This document shows positions 31,257 to 41,980 of a stretch of 64,000 nucleotides of DNA, one piece after another. Origin of the DNA: Gautieria morchelliformis (lineage: Eukaryota > Basidiomycota > Agaricomycetes > Gomphales > Gomphaceae). How positions within the stretch are numbered: position 1 is the first letter of the stretch; each line of letters begins with the position of its first letter. The DNA is taken from assembly GCA_015179125.1 (NCBI GenBank), contig WHVA01000511.1, positions 1 to 64,000 of the forward strand, in the 5' to 3' direction. The notes below the pieces were generated by a model that did no database searches, was not told the origin of the DNA, and saw nothing but the letters and a program-made list of their open reading frames with translations. Position numbers and translations under genes: made by a program.

Positions 31257-31500
31257 GTTGTAAGCAGGGCTGTCCACAAGTCAACCTGCAGGTTACTTGG
31301 TCTTGGACTCGCAGGTTGGCCAGCTTCCAGAAGTGGAACCTGGACTTTCCCTGAGTTTTTGTGCACGTTGACTCGGACCCGCAGGTTAAACCTGTGGGTG
31401 ACTCAAGGTGACTTGCTGGGTTATCCTGAGCTGACTCACCTTAGTCCACTCGCGGCCCTGTGCGAGTGCATGATGGCGGCCATGCACGTGTCTCCTCCTG

Positions 31501-31600
31501 CGGAGATGCCTCTCCTCCCACGGAGATGCCCCTCCTCCCGTGGAGACACCCCTCCTCCCATGGAGACGCCCCTCCTCCCATGGAGACGCCCCTCCTCCAT
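31501..31600. repeat. 20-bp minisatellite inside the hAT-like element
   Basis: Five units of about GGAGACGCCCCTCCTCCCAT, the last slightly shortened. Confidence 0.92.
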
Positions 31601-31984
31601 GGAAAGACATGGTCAATGCCATTTTTTATTTTAAAAAACCAAACAAAAGATCCCAATTTATTGCAGGCATGTTGCAGACATCATGAGGATACACGCAAGA
31701 CCATTCACATAGAAAAGAGAGCTTAAACAAAAGTTCAGAGCAATGGGTTAGTCTTGTTTACAAGGAGATGGGGGTGCAGCTGATGTTGATCTACATGTAT
31801 ATTGAGCAAAGGTGCAGTTAGATCAGGGGGAATAGGGACTCACAAAGGCCATTGAAGTTGTTGTCAGTGCAACACACGGGCTGGTGGGTGCAGCGATAAC
31901 GGGGCTGCTGCTGCCACACCCATCATCCCCATCCTCATCCCCTGCCCATGTATGCCCTTGTGTGCAAGTGCACGCGTACACACA

Positions 31985-32222
31985 CCCCATCCCACCTTCC
32001 ACCATCGTATGCGCCATATCATGCAGACATGTGCACCACCCCAGTGTGAGACTGGGGCGGGGCACGTGGGATGGTGGCTGCTGCACCTGTGCACAAGGGC
32101 ATGCGTGCCCTGCCTCACTCGCCACCACTGCACGCGCCATACCACACAGACATGCACACTGCCCAGTGTGAGAGTGGAGCGGGGTGCGTGTCAGCTTGGG
32201 CGCATATGGTGGTGGCTGCCGT
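31985..32222. repeat. Imperfect tandem duplication (~125 bp units) inside the hAT-like element
   Basis: Two copies share GCGCCATA, CAGACATG, CCCAGTGTGAGA, GGGGCGGGG-like and GGTGGCTGC blocks (about 31991-32085 and 32115-32220). Confidence 0.65.
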
Positions 32223-32537
32223 CCGTGCGTGCATGTGTTGGTGGTGGAGGAGGTGGAAGAGGTGGTGCATGGGAGTGTGGGAGCAGATGGTGGCATCACG
32301 TGCCGTGGTAGCCAGCACCTGGGGGTAGGAGTGGTGGTGTCCAGAGTGGTCACGTGACCGGCCCCAGAATACTCTGGCAGGTTCGCGAGTCACCTGCGCC
32401 ATTCCAATGGCCAAACCTGGACTTGCCAGGTTTTTAGATGCCAGGTAACTCGGACTTGTGGGATTTGGATCTGCAGGTTAAAATCGCAGGTTGAACTGTG
32501 AGTCACCTGGAGGAACCTGGACTTGTGGACAACCCTG

Positions 32538-33014
32538 CCAGGTATGTCTTATGTATTTTTGCCTTCTCTCTCTCTCTCATATTCCTTTCGCAGCCGGTCC
32601 CATCTGCTAGGGCTCACGGTGATCACCCTGGATCCATAGCTGTCTTATTACAGTTATTGCTGCATAAAGTATTCCCTTTTATTGTCCCATCGCTGAAATT
32701 GCCCCCGCTGTTATTCATTTTTTCACAGTGCTCGATCCTCTCCCACTCGTCATTTTCGTGTTTGCCTAGTTACTTTTTCATGTATTTCAGAACTACATTT
32801 CAGTAGTATAATGCACTGATTTATCAGTGCAATTTAAAGTACAAAAAAGGGAGAAAATCAGTGTAAATTGTTTCTGAAATGGACATTCTCTCTACTAGAT
32901 TTCGGGGTCGTGCCATTTGACCGGTGTACTTAAATTCAGGTACACGAGCACCTTCTGTACTGATTTATCGGTACGTAATGTACTTAACATAAGTGCCCGG
33001 TCTTCCTGCAGTGC
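32538..33014. other. Non-coding, AT-rich; no gene seen
   Basis: Contains a CTCTCTCTCT run (32565-32576) and short direct/inverted copies of CTGATTTATC[AG]GT near 32816 and 32960. It abuts the left edge of segmental duplication copy 2. Confidence 0.4.
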
Positions 33015-33168
33015 GGAGCGCCCCAGCAGCGTCACCATGCCCGTGCTGATGAAAGAGTATCTGGACACCATGGAGGGCGAAAGAGGGCAGAAGCAAATAG
33101 AAGTGTTCAAGGGCAAGTGGATTTGTGGCTGCTATTACTCGGCTGCGTCTACGGTACGCGGTTTTTAA
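33015..33168 (+). pseudogene. Cyclopropane-fatty-acyl-phospholipid synthase C-terminal fragment (copy 2)
   Basis: Reads AERPSSVTMPVLMKEYLDTM then EGERGQKQIEVFKGKWICG, ending like copy 1 in STVRGF and a stop. It starts 84 bp further in than copy 1 and lacks the NIGPHYARTL block. It marks the left edge of the duplicated segment. Confidence 0.65.
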
Positions 33169-33658
33169 TTGGGTATGCGCTGTTGCAGATTATTAGTGAG
33201 TTGTCTTATGTTTACCGTCTTAGTGCGTGCTCAGGCAGTCCCGAAGTCGTTATTGTGAAGTTGGGTTTACGACGCGCATACTGGGTGAGTCATTGAATAT
33301 CTGCCTAGTGTATGCTGTGCGTGAATTTACCCCATAAATTCGCTTTCTAGACCATATTCTCACCTTCACATGAGAAGGGAACACAGCGTATAGGTGTAAC
33401 GTATATGACTAGAGAGACGAGGACGGTTGTCTTCGTTCTGGGGACGTTCTGTAGATGCGTTGCTAGACTTGCAACTTGCCTATTTTACGTGAGACCTTCA
33501 TATAAATTGGCACCAAGCCACACATCTCAATACTGTGTGACAGCGATTCTTCGTGAGTATAATATTCCGTCACTGTGGGCTGCGCCTGGATTATAAACCT
33601 TGGGGATATGTTTCCGGAATCTCCGAACACTACACTATGAGGATAGGATATCAGCGAG
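33015..33658. repeat. Segmental duplication copy 2, left part
   Basis: Matches 11415-12065. It is cut at 33658 by the LTR element at 33659; the segment resumes at 44714. The 5-bp gcgag (33654-33658) is repeated at 44709-44713. Confidence 0.85.
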
Positions 33659-33885
33659 TGTAAGGTTTAGGATTGAGCGGACCTTGAAAGACTTAGAAAG
33701 ATTTGCTGAGGACAGGTAACTACCAAGTCGTAGTTCGGGGTCAAGAAGCTCTACGTACAAGTAACTAACTAGAATATCTTATATACTGTTGTGTGAGAGC
33801 TTCATACCTGTTTCTTGGCAATAAATGGGTATCTGTTTGGGACCTAAGTTGAGTCTCCGATGGTGTAGATGCCCGGTTCCTTACG
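33659..33885 (-). repeat. 3' LTR of the 11 kb Gypsy element
   Basis: Same 227 bp as 44482-44708. On the minus strand it carries a TATA-like GTATATAAGA. Compared with its partner it has lost most of the CpG sites at which the two differ. Confidence 0.9.
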
Positions 33886-34288
33886 CTCGCCCTCCCTGCT
33901 CTCGAAGAGAACAGAAGGTGGAAAGTAGGGAAATATACGAAAAAAATGTAAATACATTGCTAGTAAGTAGAAATACAATGCCTGGTTCGAGACAGCGTGG
34001 AATCTTTGACATGTTACGTGAGCGCCGGCTACCAGCGCCTTCCCTTGCAAGGTTGACCCCGTTGTCCGTGTACACCAACGGGTCAGACCACTTCTCGTCT
34101 GCATATGCACACCGACGAGTCAGCGGCCCTCATTGGTGGTCTACAACAATGAGACCACCGGCATGACTGCCCTTGGTTCGCTGTCGTCGGTGGGGTCGCC
34201 AGCGAAATTTCTGCTGGCGGCGGCCGTTGTCATTTCGACGTCCTCCTGCTGCAGGCAGTCCTTCGATTTATCTGCAGACCTGGTTAAG

Positions 34289-35562
34289 TGTCATGACGTG
34301 TTATTTGCCATACTCAGAAGCTCAGTTTTCCTATTTTCTCACCCCACCTTCGTGTTCGTTCTGATCACCATTGTCATGTTCAGCAACCAATTCTCGCTGT
34401 TCGCGCCAACTACCATAGCCACGCCGTCAAACGCACGATCGACGTCTTGGGACTGACTCGGCAGTCATCACTGGGCCTACCACCTCCTCTGCTCGACCCT
34501 CTTCCGATGGTGTTCTGATAGTTGGGTTGTCATGACCTGTGTATTTCCTGCACCTTGATACCCCCATTTTCCCGTTCGCTACTCCTCCTCAGTGTTCGCT
34601 CGGCTTCACCCTCCACCTCGACCTCTCCTCCCCTATGTCACTTCTGTTCGCCCTTCCTTGCATTTCGCAAAACGGCTATTCGCTGCTTGCATCATTCGCC
34701 AGCAGGCACACCATCAAATACGATCGATACCATTCCCCCAGCATGATGGTTCATCATTAACCCCATCGTCTTCTTAAATCCAACCCCATTGGGCGTTCGT
34801 ATGGTCAAAGTATGTTTGCAGGACATCCCTTCCATAGGTCGTATGGAATCAACCCAGTAGACCAAGAGTCCGTGCAGGGTAGCATGTATGCAGGTCCCAA
34901 GACATGGTTTTGTCCATAAGTGCCTTCGCCACCTTTACTCTCCGTCGTTTCATGTTCTCCCTCTTCTCACATTCTATTGTATGTTTATTTCATCTATGTT
35001 GTATCATGACTGCGCACCCCTATCCAACCCTGACTTGTGACGGCCTCTTTCCTATTCGCTGATACCTTACAAGCATTTGATATAAGTAGTTTACATTCAC
35101 ATGTATATTCCCCAGTTCAATTATCATACGTCGTTCATCTTGTGCAGCTTTGACCTCGCCGTGGTCATCATCTTAAGCCTTCTCTTGGAGATTTCCATCT
35201 TCGACTAGCAGAGGACTTAGGCATCACTGGTGAGTTCTCATACTTCATCTTCATTACCTTAGCCTTTGAACCATTCTCTGTGCTGTTGGCGAAGGGCTCC
35301 GAAGGAGCACCTTCGCCAGCGAAGGGATTGTCGAGACTTAGACAGCCCTTCCGTGAGACCTTGCACGTTACATCGTCAAGAGTCACGGGCCATTTCGCTA
35401 CGACTGTAGATAGGGTGAGCCCCGTTTAGGCAAACCCTCTTACCTTGTGAACATTCATTGGTTCACCTATTCGCCGAACGGCATACTTATTCGCACAAGT
35501 TATTCGGGCATTCGCTGTGTTCACGAATACACGATATTAACGCCTGAAAACCAATCTTGACA
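34289..35562 (+). mobile_element. Solo LTR of the TGTCATGAC family, 1274 bp (TSD ttaag)
   Basis: TGTCATGACG... to ...CCAATCTTGACA, flanked by ttaag (34284-34288 and 35563-35567). It has two TGTCATGAC-headed tandem units at its start (34289, 34528). It is the same length as the inverted copy at 40707-41980. Confidence 0.9.
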
Positions 35563-35567
35563 TTAAG

Positions 35568-36815
35568 GATCTCATACAGGTAAGATTCATGGCTCAGAAC
35601 TGTACCAGAAGAGGAAGGTTCGTCACTATTTTCCGTGATAATCCGTCGCGCGGCAGCTAAGTGTTTCTCAGCATGTTTGACGCCGTCTCCCTTGTTTTTT
35701 GTGACGTGCTCCTTTGCCGTTTCGAGCGTCGCCATAGCAGATTTCACCATCGTGTCAATCTCTGCCTGGGACAGGCGTTTTGGAGCAGGTATGTCGTCCT
35801 TAGGCTTTCCCTTGGACTTCGCCACTGACTTGTCGTATGGCGCTGGTTTCTTGCCATCGTTTAGCCAGACTTTGTTCCGAGTAGGTACGATGTCCCGCTT
35901 CCCACGTGACCTCTCGCTCATAATCGCGAATCTTGCCTAGATACGATAAGTGCTCAAGTGGGGTCATCAACCCCGTGTGCGCTGATGAGAGTGAGGGTGC
36001 CGCATAGGGTTGGTAAGGAGCATATGGGTATACATAAGGGCCCGGGGTTGGGGGACCAGCAGCTGGGATGGGGTGCTGTCCCACCCATTGTACGTTGCCG
36101 TTCGGATCAGTGAAGGTTGCTGATGGACGGCTCAGTTTGTTTCGTGCCTCCGCTATACTTCTAGGCTTGCTGTTCGCAGAGGCCCAGGCTGTGTAGGCCT
36201 GCGGGGGTGGACCTGGGTTAGGTCCGTTGATGAGGGCGGCATCCACCAACTGGGACGCGTACTCGTAATAACGAACGATCAAAGCGGGGTCAGTGGAGTC
36301 AGACATATGTTGGTTGGTCTTGGAGAAGTACCATGTATGTGTCTCTGTTCTTTCGTTCTTATATCCGCCGGTTTTGCTGACAAAAGCGTAGTTTAGTTCG
36401 AGATCACTCTCAATCACGTTTTCAGCATGTTCCACTTGGTCTAGGATATCGCGGGGGGGCTTGCCCGTACCCCTAGGTAGGTGATCAATCCCATCCATAC
36501 CTATATTTTCTAAATAGGCATCGAAGGTGGCAAGATGTTTTACCTTGCCATGTGGTAACCATGTCCGGTCTCCCGATTGCCACAGTACCTCGAACCAAGC
36601 AACGGGTCCATGGCCGATGTAAGACACAATTGCCTTGACGAGTGACTCATCCGGCGATGAGTCCAGGCCAGTGACCCGTTGTGTTGACCGTCCAGGGAAG
36701 CGACAGTCGTCGTTTGGGAAATGTATGCGTAACAGGCTAGCGTGGAACACGGTGTGTAGACCCTTGCTAAGTAGGTCCGATGGCAATGCGAGCTTGAAGC
36801 TTGTTTTGGGGCTAA
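35568..36815 (-). pseudogene. Gypsy pol C-terminal part with chromo-like domain and extension (fossil)
   Basis: HTVFHASLLRIHFPNDDCRF (integrase C-terminal tail), then ESLVKAIVSYIGHGPVAWFE and VLWQSGDRTWLPHGKVKHLA (chromo-like fold), then a long extension rich in Pro/Tyr (GPYVYPYAPYQPYAAPS) and a Lys-rich end. The extension is typical of this basidiomycete Gypsy group; its role is unknown. Confidence 0.8.
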
Positions 36816-36819
36816 CTTC

Positions 36820-39042
36820 TCACACTATCCTGTAGGGCCCAATGAATTTGGGTACGAGCTTCTGAGCTCGACCCTTCAAGATGGACAAGTTCTCCGTGGA
36901 CAGATATACAAGGTCCCCGACGGCAAACGGAGCTGGGCGATGCTTCTGATTGGCATAGTAAGTCTGTTTCACTCTTTGTGTGAGTATTGCGTCATGTGCG
37001 TTGATTAGTCTGTCTCTCAACCATTTTATGAAGGCGCAAACCCCTGGCAGGGTGTCCATGGATGCGTCCCAAAGCATTTGGCGTGGGGCTGACCCGTAGT
37101 TCAAATAATAGTTTTGCTGTGCAGAGTTGAATTTGCCAGACCGGAATGCGATGACTTTCAAGTTCGATGGCATTCCTTGTGTGATTACACCTCCGCCACC
37201 TGTTTGGGAAGCATCCACTGTAAGGCTAACCGGATGTGCCTTAAGGTCGGCACTGTAATCAATACAGGTTCTATGTAAGTCTCTATATTTCTGTATTGTT
37301 GTCTTTACAGCCTCGAACGCGCACTGTTCTGTAGGGCCCCACCGCCATATTGCAGTAGCGACCGCCAGAGTGCTGAGGACTCCGCTGTCCAGTCGCAGAC
37401 CTGGACAATTGTCAGCTAGGTAGCCTGCGGCTCCGATAAACTGTAAGAGCAATACCTTATTCGTTGGTGTTTTCCACTTGCTAATCTGGTCAACTTTGTG
37501 GGGATCCATGCGTACACCTTTGTTATCCACAATGTGACCCAAGATCTGGAGTTGTTCTGCAAAGAACTGCAACTTATCTGGTGTAGTAAGGTAAATCTTT
37601 TCCCATCGTAAGATTGCAATTACTGTTCTGCAGTGACGCATGTGCTCATCGATTGTGTCTGAATAGACTAGAATGTCGTCTATGTAGACCTCAACAAAAA
37701 CACCAATGTACGCACTGAAAAGGTAATTCATCAGTGTCTGGAAGGTAGCGGGTCCATTGCAGTCTCCTTGTTGCATTACCAGGCTAACCATTGTCCCATC
37801 AGGCGTGGTGAACAGTGTTTTCCAAACATCCTCGGGCTCAACTCGTACCAACTCATATGCGTCCCTGCAGTCAATCAAAGTACGGTACGGTTTCTTGCAT
37901 GCGTTCATCAGGATTGTCTCCTGATCTGGCAAGGGACTCGTCATCTTGCGTGTATTCGCGTTCTGTTCCCAATCATCGAAAACTGTCCTAAGGCGAGTTG
38001 CACCGTCCGGCCCTGGTTTCTTGTGTACCATTAGCATGGGTATTGCGTTTCCGCCTACGTGGTACTTCCAGCGACCTGTGGCTAGGTACTTATCGCGTTT
38101 TTCTCTCCACAGGTGCTTCAGGGCCTCGGGACACTTAGATGGGCGATAACTGTAAGTTTTCGACTCATCTATGATGTGTATCTTGTGGTTAATGGTCCGC
38201 AATGGTGGGAGCGGTGTCTCTTCTGCTGATTTGCAGATGTCTGCTGCTTCCTTGCAAAGCTGTTCCCGTAGCTTCTCTAGTTCATTATGAACGACATCGG
38301 CAGCCATGGAGGTAATCTTTGCAACCTCCTCTCCAGACAATGCTAATGATTTTGCACTTCCTATAGCAACCTTGGATGGGTTGAAACCCAAGATTACCTT
38401 GTGCTGCCATAGGAATGGGGTGCCCAAGATAACGTCATGATTTTCCAAGTTGATCACATCAAATCTGCGCTTCTCAGTGATGCTCTGGTAGGTGAAGTCA
38501 CACTCGACCGAGCTTGTGATCATTGTCTTAGATCCAGTGGCAGCCATTTGGCAGGCAACCGGCTTTGCCAGATGGGAAGCTGACAGTTTAAGTTGGTCTA
38601 CTACGGTAGTAGATATATAGTCGGATAGTGAACTGCTGTCCAGTAAGGCGCGTATAGGTTTGCCATCTAGGTGGCATTCGACAATTATTGACTTCGGCAC
38701 AAGGCGCTTGAAGTCCTTCGGCTTTGATGAGTTATGCTCAACGGCCTTCAGGTAATCAGGGTACGTCATCTGTTTCTGTTTCCCTTTCTCCCTAGATGTG
38801 TATGCTGAACCTATACCAGCAGTATTGCACATAGTGATGTCGCGGATATTGCCATTGTCACTGCTTGTAGTACGTGATTGAAATACGTTCAACCCTGGGT
38901 TCTCGATATCGCCAGGTGAGCCAAGCAGTGACTCGCACATTATATCTAGCTGTTCTGAAGCTGCTGCCACATCCAGTAAGGCAACACCTGGAATTACACC
39001 TGCAGCTAGTCGTCGCTGGTCCTCTGTAGGCTTGGTGCGACG
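36820..39042 (-). pseudogene. Gypsy protease, reverse transcriptase and RNase H (fossil)
   Basis: IIVECHLDGKPIRALLDSSS (protease), HIIDESKTYSYRPSKCPEAL, GNAIPMLMVHKKPGPDGATR and TLIDCRDAYELVRVEPEDVW, VMQQGDCNGPATFQTLMNYL, VEVYIDDILVYSD (catalytic YxDD as YIDD), then HPVSLTVDASQTGGGGV (RNase H-like) and an integrase end with NQKHRPAPFAVGDLVYLSTE. The sequence at 39043 and beyond is an inserted LTR. Confidence 0.9.
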
Positions 39043-40162
39043 TGTTACAATTCCAACATTACCCATATCCCCATTCCCCATATTCCCATTCCTCCTGTCC
39101 AAAACCCCATATCATAACCCATGTGTAAGGGCAACCCTGGCTAGTCGTGGAGATCACACTACCACACAACTGACAAGGGGAAATCCAAAGAGAAAAGTCT
39201 AAGGACCCCCAATGTCAGCGAGTCCGTATTATACTACGCTGCGCAGCCAGGGACAACACTTGGCACCCGCCATCAACCCTGCATCTCCCTGACCACCCCG
39301 ACCCTTGATCGACCCTTGATGCCACCTATTATGCGAGTCGCTTGATTTCCGACACTGTTCCGGGGCGGAAGTCGGAAATTGGAGTGGAACTGGCAAGGCG
39401 AACGGAACTGGTGGAAGTTCTCCCAGAAGCGGAATCGTTCCCGAAAGCGGATGCGGAGATGGAATCGGAACCGGAAGCGGAGTCGGAACTGGGTGTGGTG
39501 TCGGAACTGGAAATGGAAAACAGGGTGTCCCCTGACACCATGCCACTAATCATCAGTCCACCCCCTCGAACGCACACACCCCCACTCGCTACACCACAAT
39601 GCCCCACCGGTCCATGAGCGTACAGACGATGCAGCCATCAACGGATCCGCCCCTGAACACTGAGACCGAGACGCCCCCACGGATCAGTAGTACGATCGTT
39701 CCATCACACACTCCACTTCGTATAGACACATTCCGATTCTGATACTTCTTGATCACTCGCTTCCATCCCCCTTTCACCACACACAACACATTCATTACAT
39801 CCCACTTCATACGACTCCACTCCCATTCGATAAGTAGGATACACGTACATAACAGCAGCCGGCACTCCAATCCCCGTAGCACATGTCTCATACATCCATC
39901 CACCGGCGCCGGCGACACCCTTTTTGACTTAGCACGCTACACACAGGGGATAAGAGCGGTCGTATGTATAGTAGAACACCAGTCAATCGAACTCACATTT
40001 TCCCTACATACAAGTTCTCCTTCGTGATACAATTGCCTCACTGCACACAGACTTGCGCAACTTACTCTCATCAATATCAACCTTACGCTCGATTCGACTT
40101 CACTCGGAAGTCTGAATCCTATACCTGCTCGACACCATCTCCCAACACTCTTATTCTTTTCA
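39043..40162. mobile_element. Solo LTR (same family as 24156), itself split by another solo LTR (TSD cgacg)
   Basis: Begins TGTTACAATTCC, ends CTCTTATTCTTTTCA, flanked by cgacg (39038-39042 and 40163-40167). Without the nested LTR (39124-39537 plus its duplication) it is about 700 bp, close to the 682 bp of the copy at 24156. Confidence 0.87.
39124..39537 (-). mobile_element. Solo LTR of the chromovirus family, 414 bp (TSD ccatg)
   Basis: Same LTR as 17471-17897 (short subtype). Perfect ccatg at 39119-39123 and 39538-39542. It is the innermost layer of the nest. Confidence 0.9.
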
Positions 40163-40167
40163 CGACG

Positions 40168-40706
40168 TTCTGCGATGCGCAGTCGCCATGCAACATCCTG
40201 CTCATCCTGAATGTTTTCAGGTGATCTCCACCAACTCTCAAACCTGATCCAGGCTACTGGGTCAAACTGATCAAGGACAAAGCGGGCAACAGGCACCTGC
40301 GAGGTAAGTTTGCCAAGCCTATCCACTATAAGCACGTATGTGTCAAATGGATCGTCGGTTGACGGTAGTGCCAGGAACCTCTCATGCCATTTCATCTTGG
40401 GCTGTTGGTCTGCGCCCTCCACATCCGTTTCATAGGCCATCAGAACGCAGACACAGTTGTAGAAATATTGCGGTATGTTGTTTGATAAGATTTCATGTGG
40501 CGACATTGCATTGAGTTGAAGGGATATTACTTTACGCTCCTGCTCTGCTAAGCAGTGGACATTTGCCAGGTGTAGTGCCGCAGATTGCACTTCTGGCGGT
40601 TTTATCGTTTTGCGCCGAAGGCAATCTCATGCTAAGTGCCCACTTTGCTCGCAAATGAAGCACTGATTATTAGCGCGTAGCTCATCTCGTCTCGCCGGTG
40701 TCATAG
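40168..40706 (-). pseudogene. Gypsy gag CCHC knuckle and following linker (fossil)
   Basis: A CFICEQSGH-type knuckle start near 40660, followed by LHLANVHCLAEQERKVISLQ and PKMKWHERFLALPSTDDPFD, RFVLDQFDPVAWIRFESWWR. It lies between two nested solo LTRs. Confidence 0.7.
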
Positions 40707-41980
40707 TGTCAAGATTGAGTTTTAGGCGTTAATATTGTGTATTAGTGAACACAGCGAATGCCCGAACAACTTGTGCGAATAGGTATGCCGTTCAGCGAAT
40801 AGATGAACCAATGAATGTTCACAAGGTAAGAGGGTTTCCCGAATGGGGCTCGCCCTATCTACAGTCATAGCAAAATAGCCCGTGGCTCTTGACGATGTAA
40901 CGTGCAAGGTCCCACGGAAGGGCTGTCTAAGTCTCGACAATCCCTTCGCTGGCGAAGGTGCTCCTTCGGAGCCCTTCGCCAACAGCACAGAAAATGGTTC
41001 AAAGGCTAAGGTAACGAAGATGAAGTATGAGAACTCACCAGTGATGCCTAAGTCCTCTGCTAGTCGAAGATGGAAATCTCCAAGAGAAGGCTTAAGACGA
41101 TGACCACGGTGAGGTCAAAGCTGCACAAGATGAACAACATATGATAATTGAACTGGGGAATATACATGCGAATGTAAACTACTTATATCGAATGCTCGTA
41201 AGGTATCCGCGAATAGGAAAGAGGCCGTTATGAGTCAGGGTTGGATAGGGGTGCGCAGTCATGATACAACATAGATGAAATAAACATACAATAGAATGAG
41301 AGAAGAGGGAGAACATGAAACGATGGAGGGTGAAGGCGGCAAAGACACCTGTGTACTAAATCATGTCTTGGGGCCCGCATATACACTGCCCTGCACGGGT
41401 TCTTCACCTACTGGGTTGATCCCACACAACCCATGGGTAGGACGTCCTGCGAACGCACCCTGCTCATATGAACACCAAAAGGGGGTTGGGTTGAGAAGCT
41501 GATGGAGTTACTGACAAGCCATTCTGCAAGATTGGGATGTTGATCGTGGTTTGATGGTGTGCCTGTTTGCGAATGATGCGAGCAGCAAATGGCCGTTTGG
41601 CGAAATGCGAGGAAGGGCCAGCGGAGATGAGATAGGGCAGGAGTGGTCGAGGTGGAGGGCGAAGACGAGCGAAGACGGAAGAGGAGTAGCGAAAGGGGAA
41701 ATGGGGATAACAAGGTGCAGGAAATACACAGGTCATGACAATCCAATTACCCGAACGCCATCAGAAGAGGGTTGCGCAGAGGGGGTGGTAGACCCAGCGA
41801 TGACTGCCAAGTCAGTCCAAAGACGTTGATCGTGCGTTTGACGGCATGGCAATGGTAATTGGCGCGAACATTGAGAATCGGTTGCCGAACATGACAATGG
41901 CAATCGGAACAAACACGAAGGTGGAGTGAGAAAATGGGAGAACTGAGCACCTGAGTATGGAAAATAAATGCGTCATGACA
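40707..41980 (-). mobile_element. Solo LTR of the TGTCATGAC family, 1274 bp, inverted relative to 34289 (TSD catag)
   Basis: Plus strand starts TGTCAAGATTG and ends CGTCATGACA; catag at 40702-40706 and 41981-41985. It is an inverted partner of 34289-35562, so the two could pair as a 1.27-kb inverted repeat 5.1 kb apart. Confidence 0.9.

Larger units (their letters stand above)
31265..32537. mobile_element. hAT-like non-autonomous DNA transposon
   Basis: Terminal inverted repeats of 18 bp with one mismatch: CAGGGCTGTCCACAAGTC at 31265 and the complement of GACTTGTGGACAACCCTG at 32520-32537. CAGGG ends are typical of hAT elements. Subterminal GCAGGTT and CCTGGACTT words repeat in both orientations, as in hAT transposase-binding regions. 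There is no transposase frame; the interior is low-complexity GC-rich DNA. The expected 8-bp target duplication is not seen (gttgtaag left, ccaggtat right). Confidence 0.7.

Noticed and set aside
31823-32353. 176-codon minus-strand frame, Thr/Pro/His rich
   Set aside because: Low-complexity translation of the tandem GC-rich interior of the hAT-like element.
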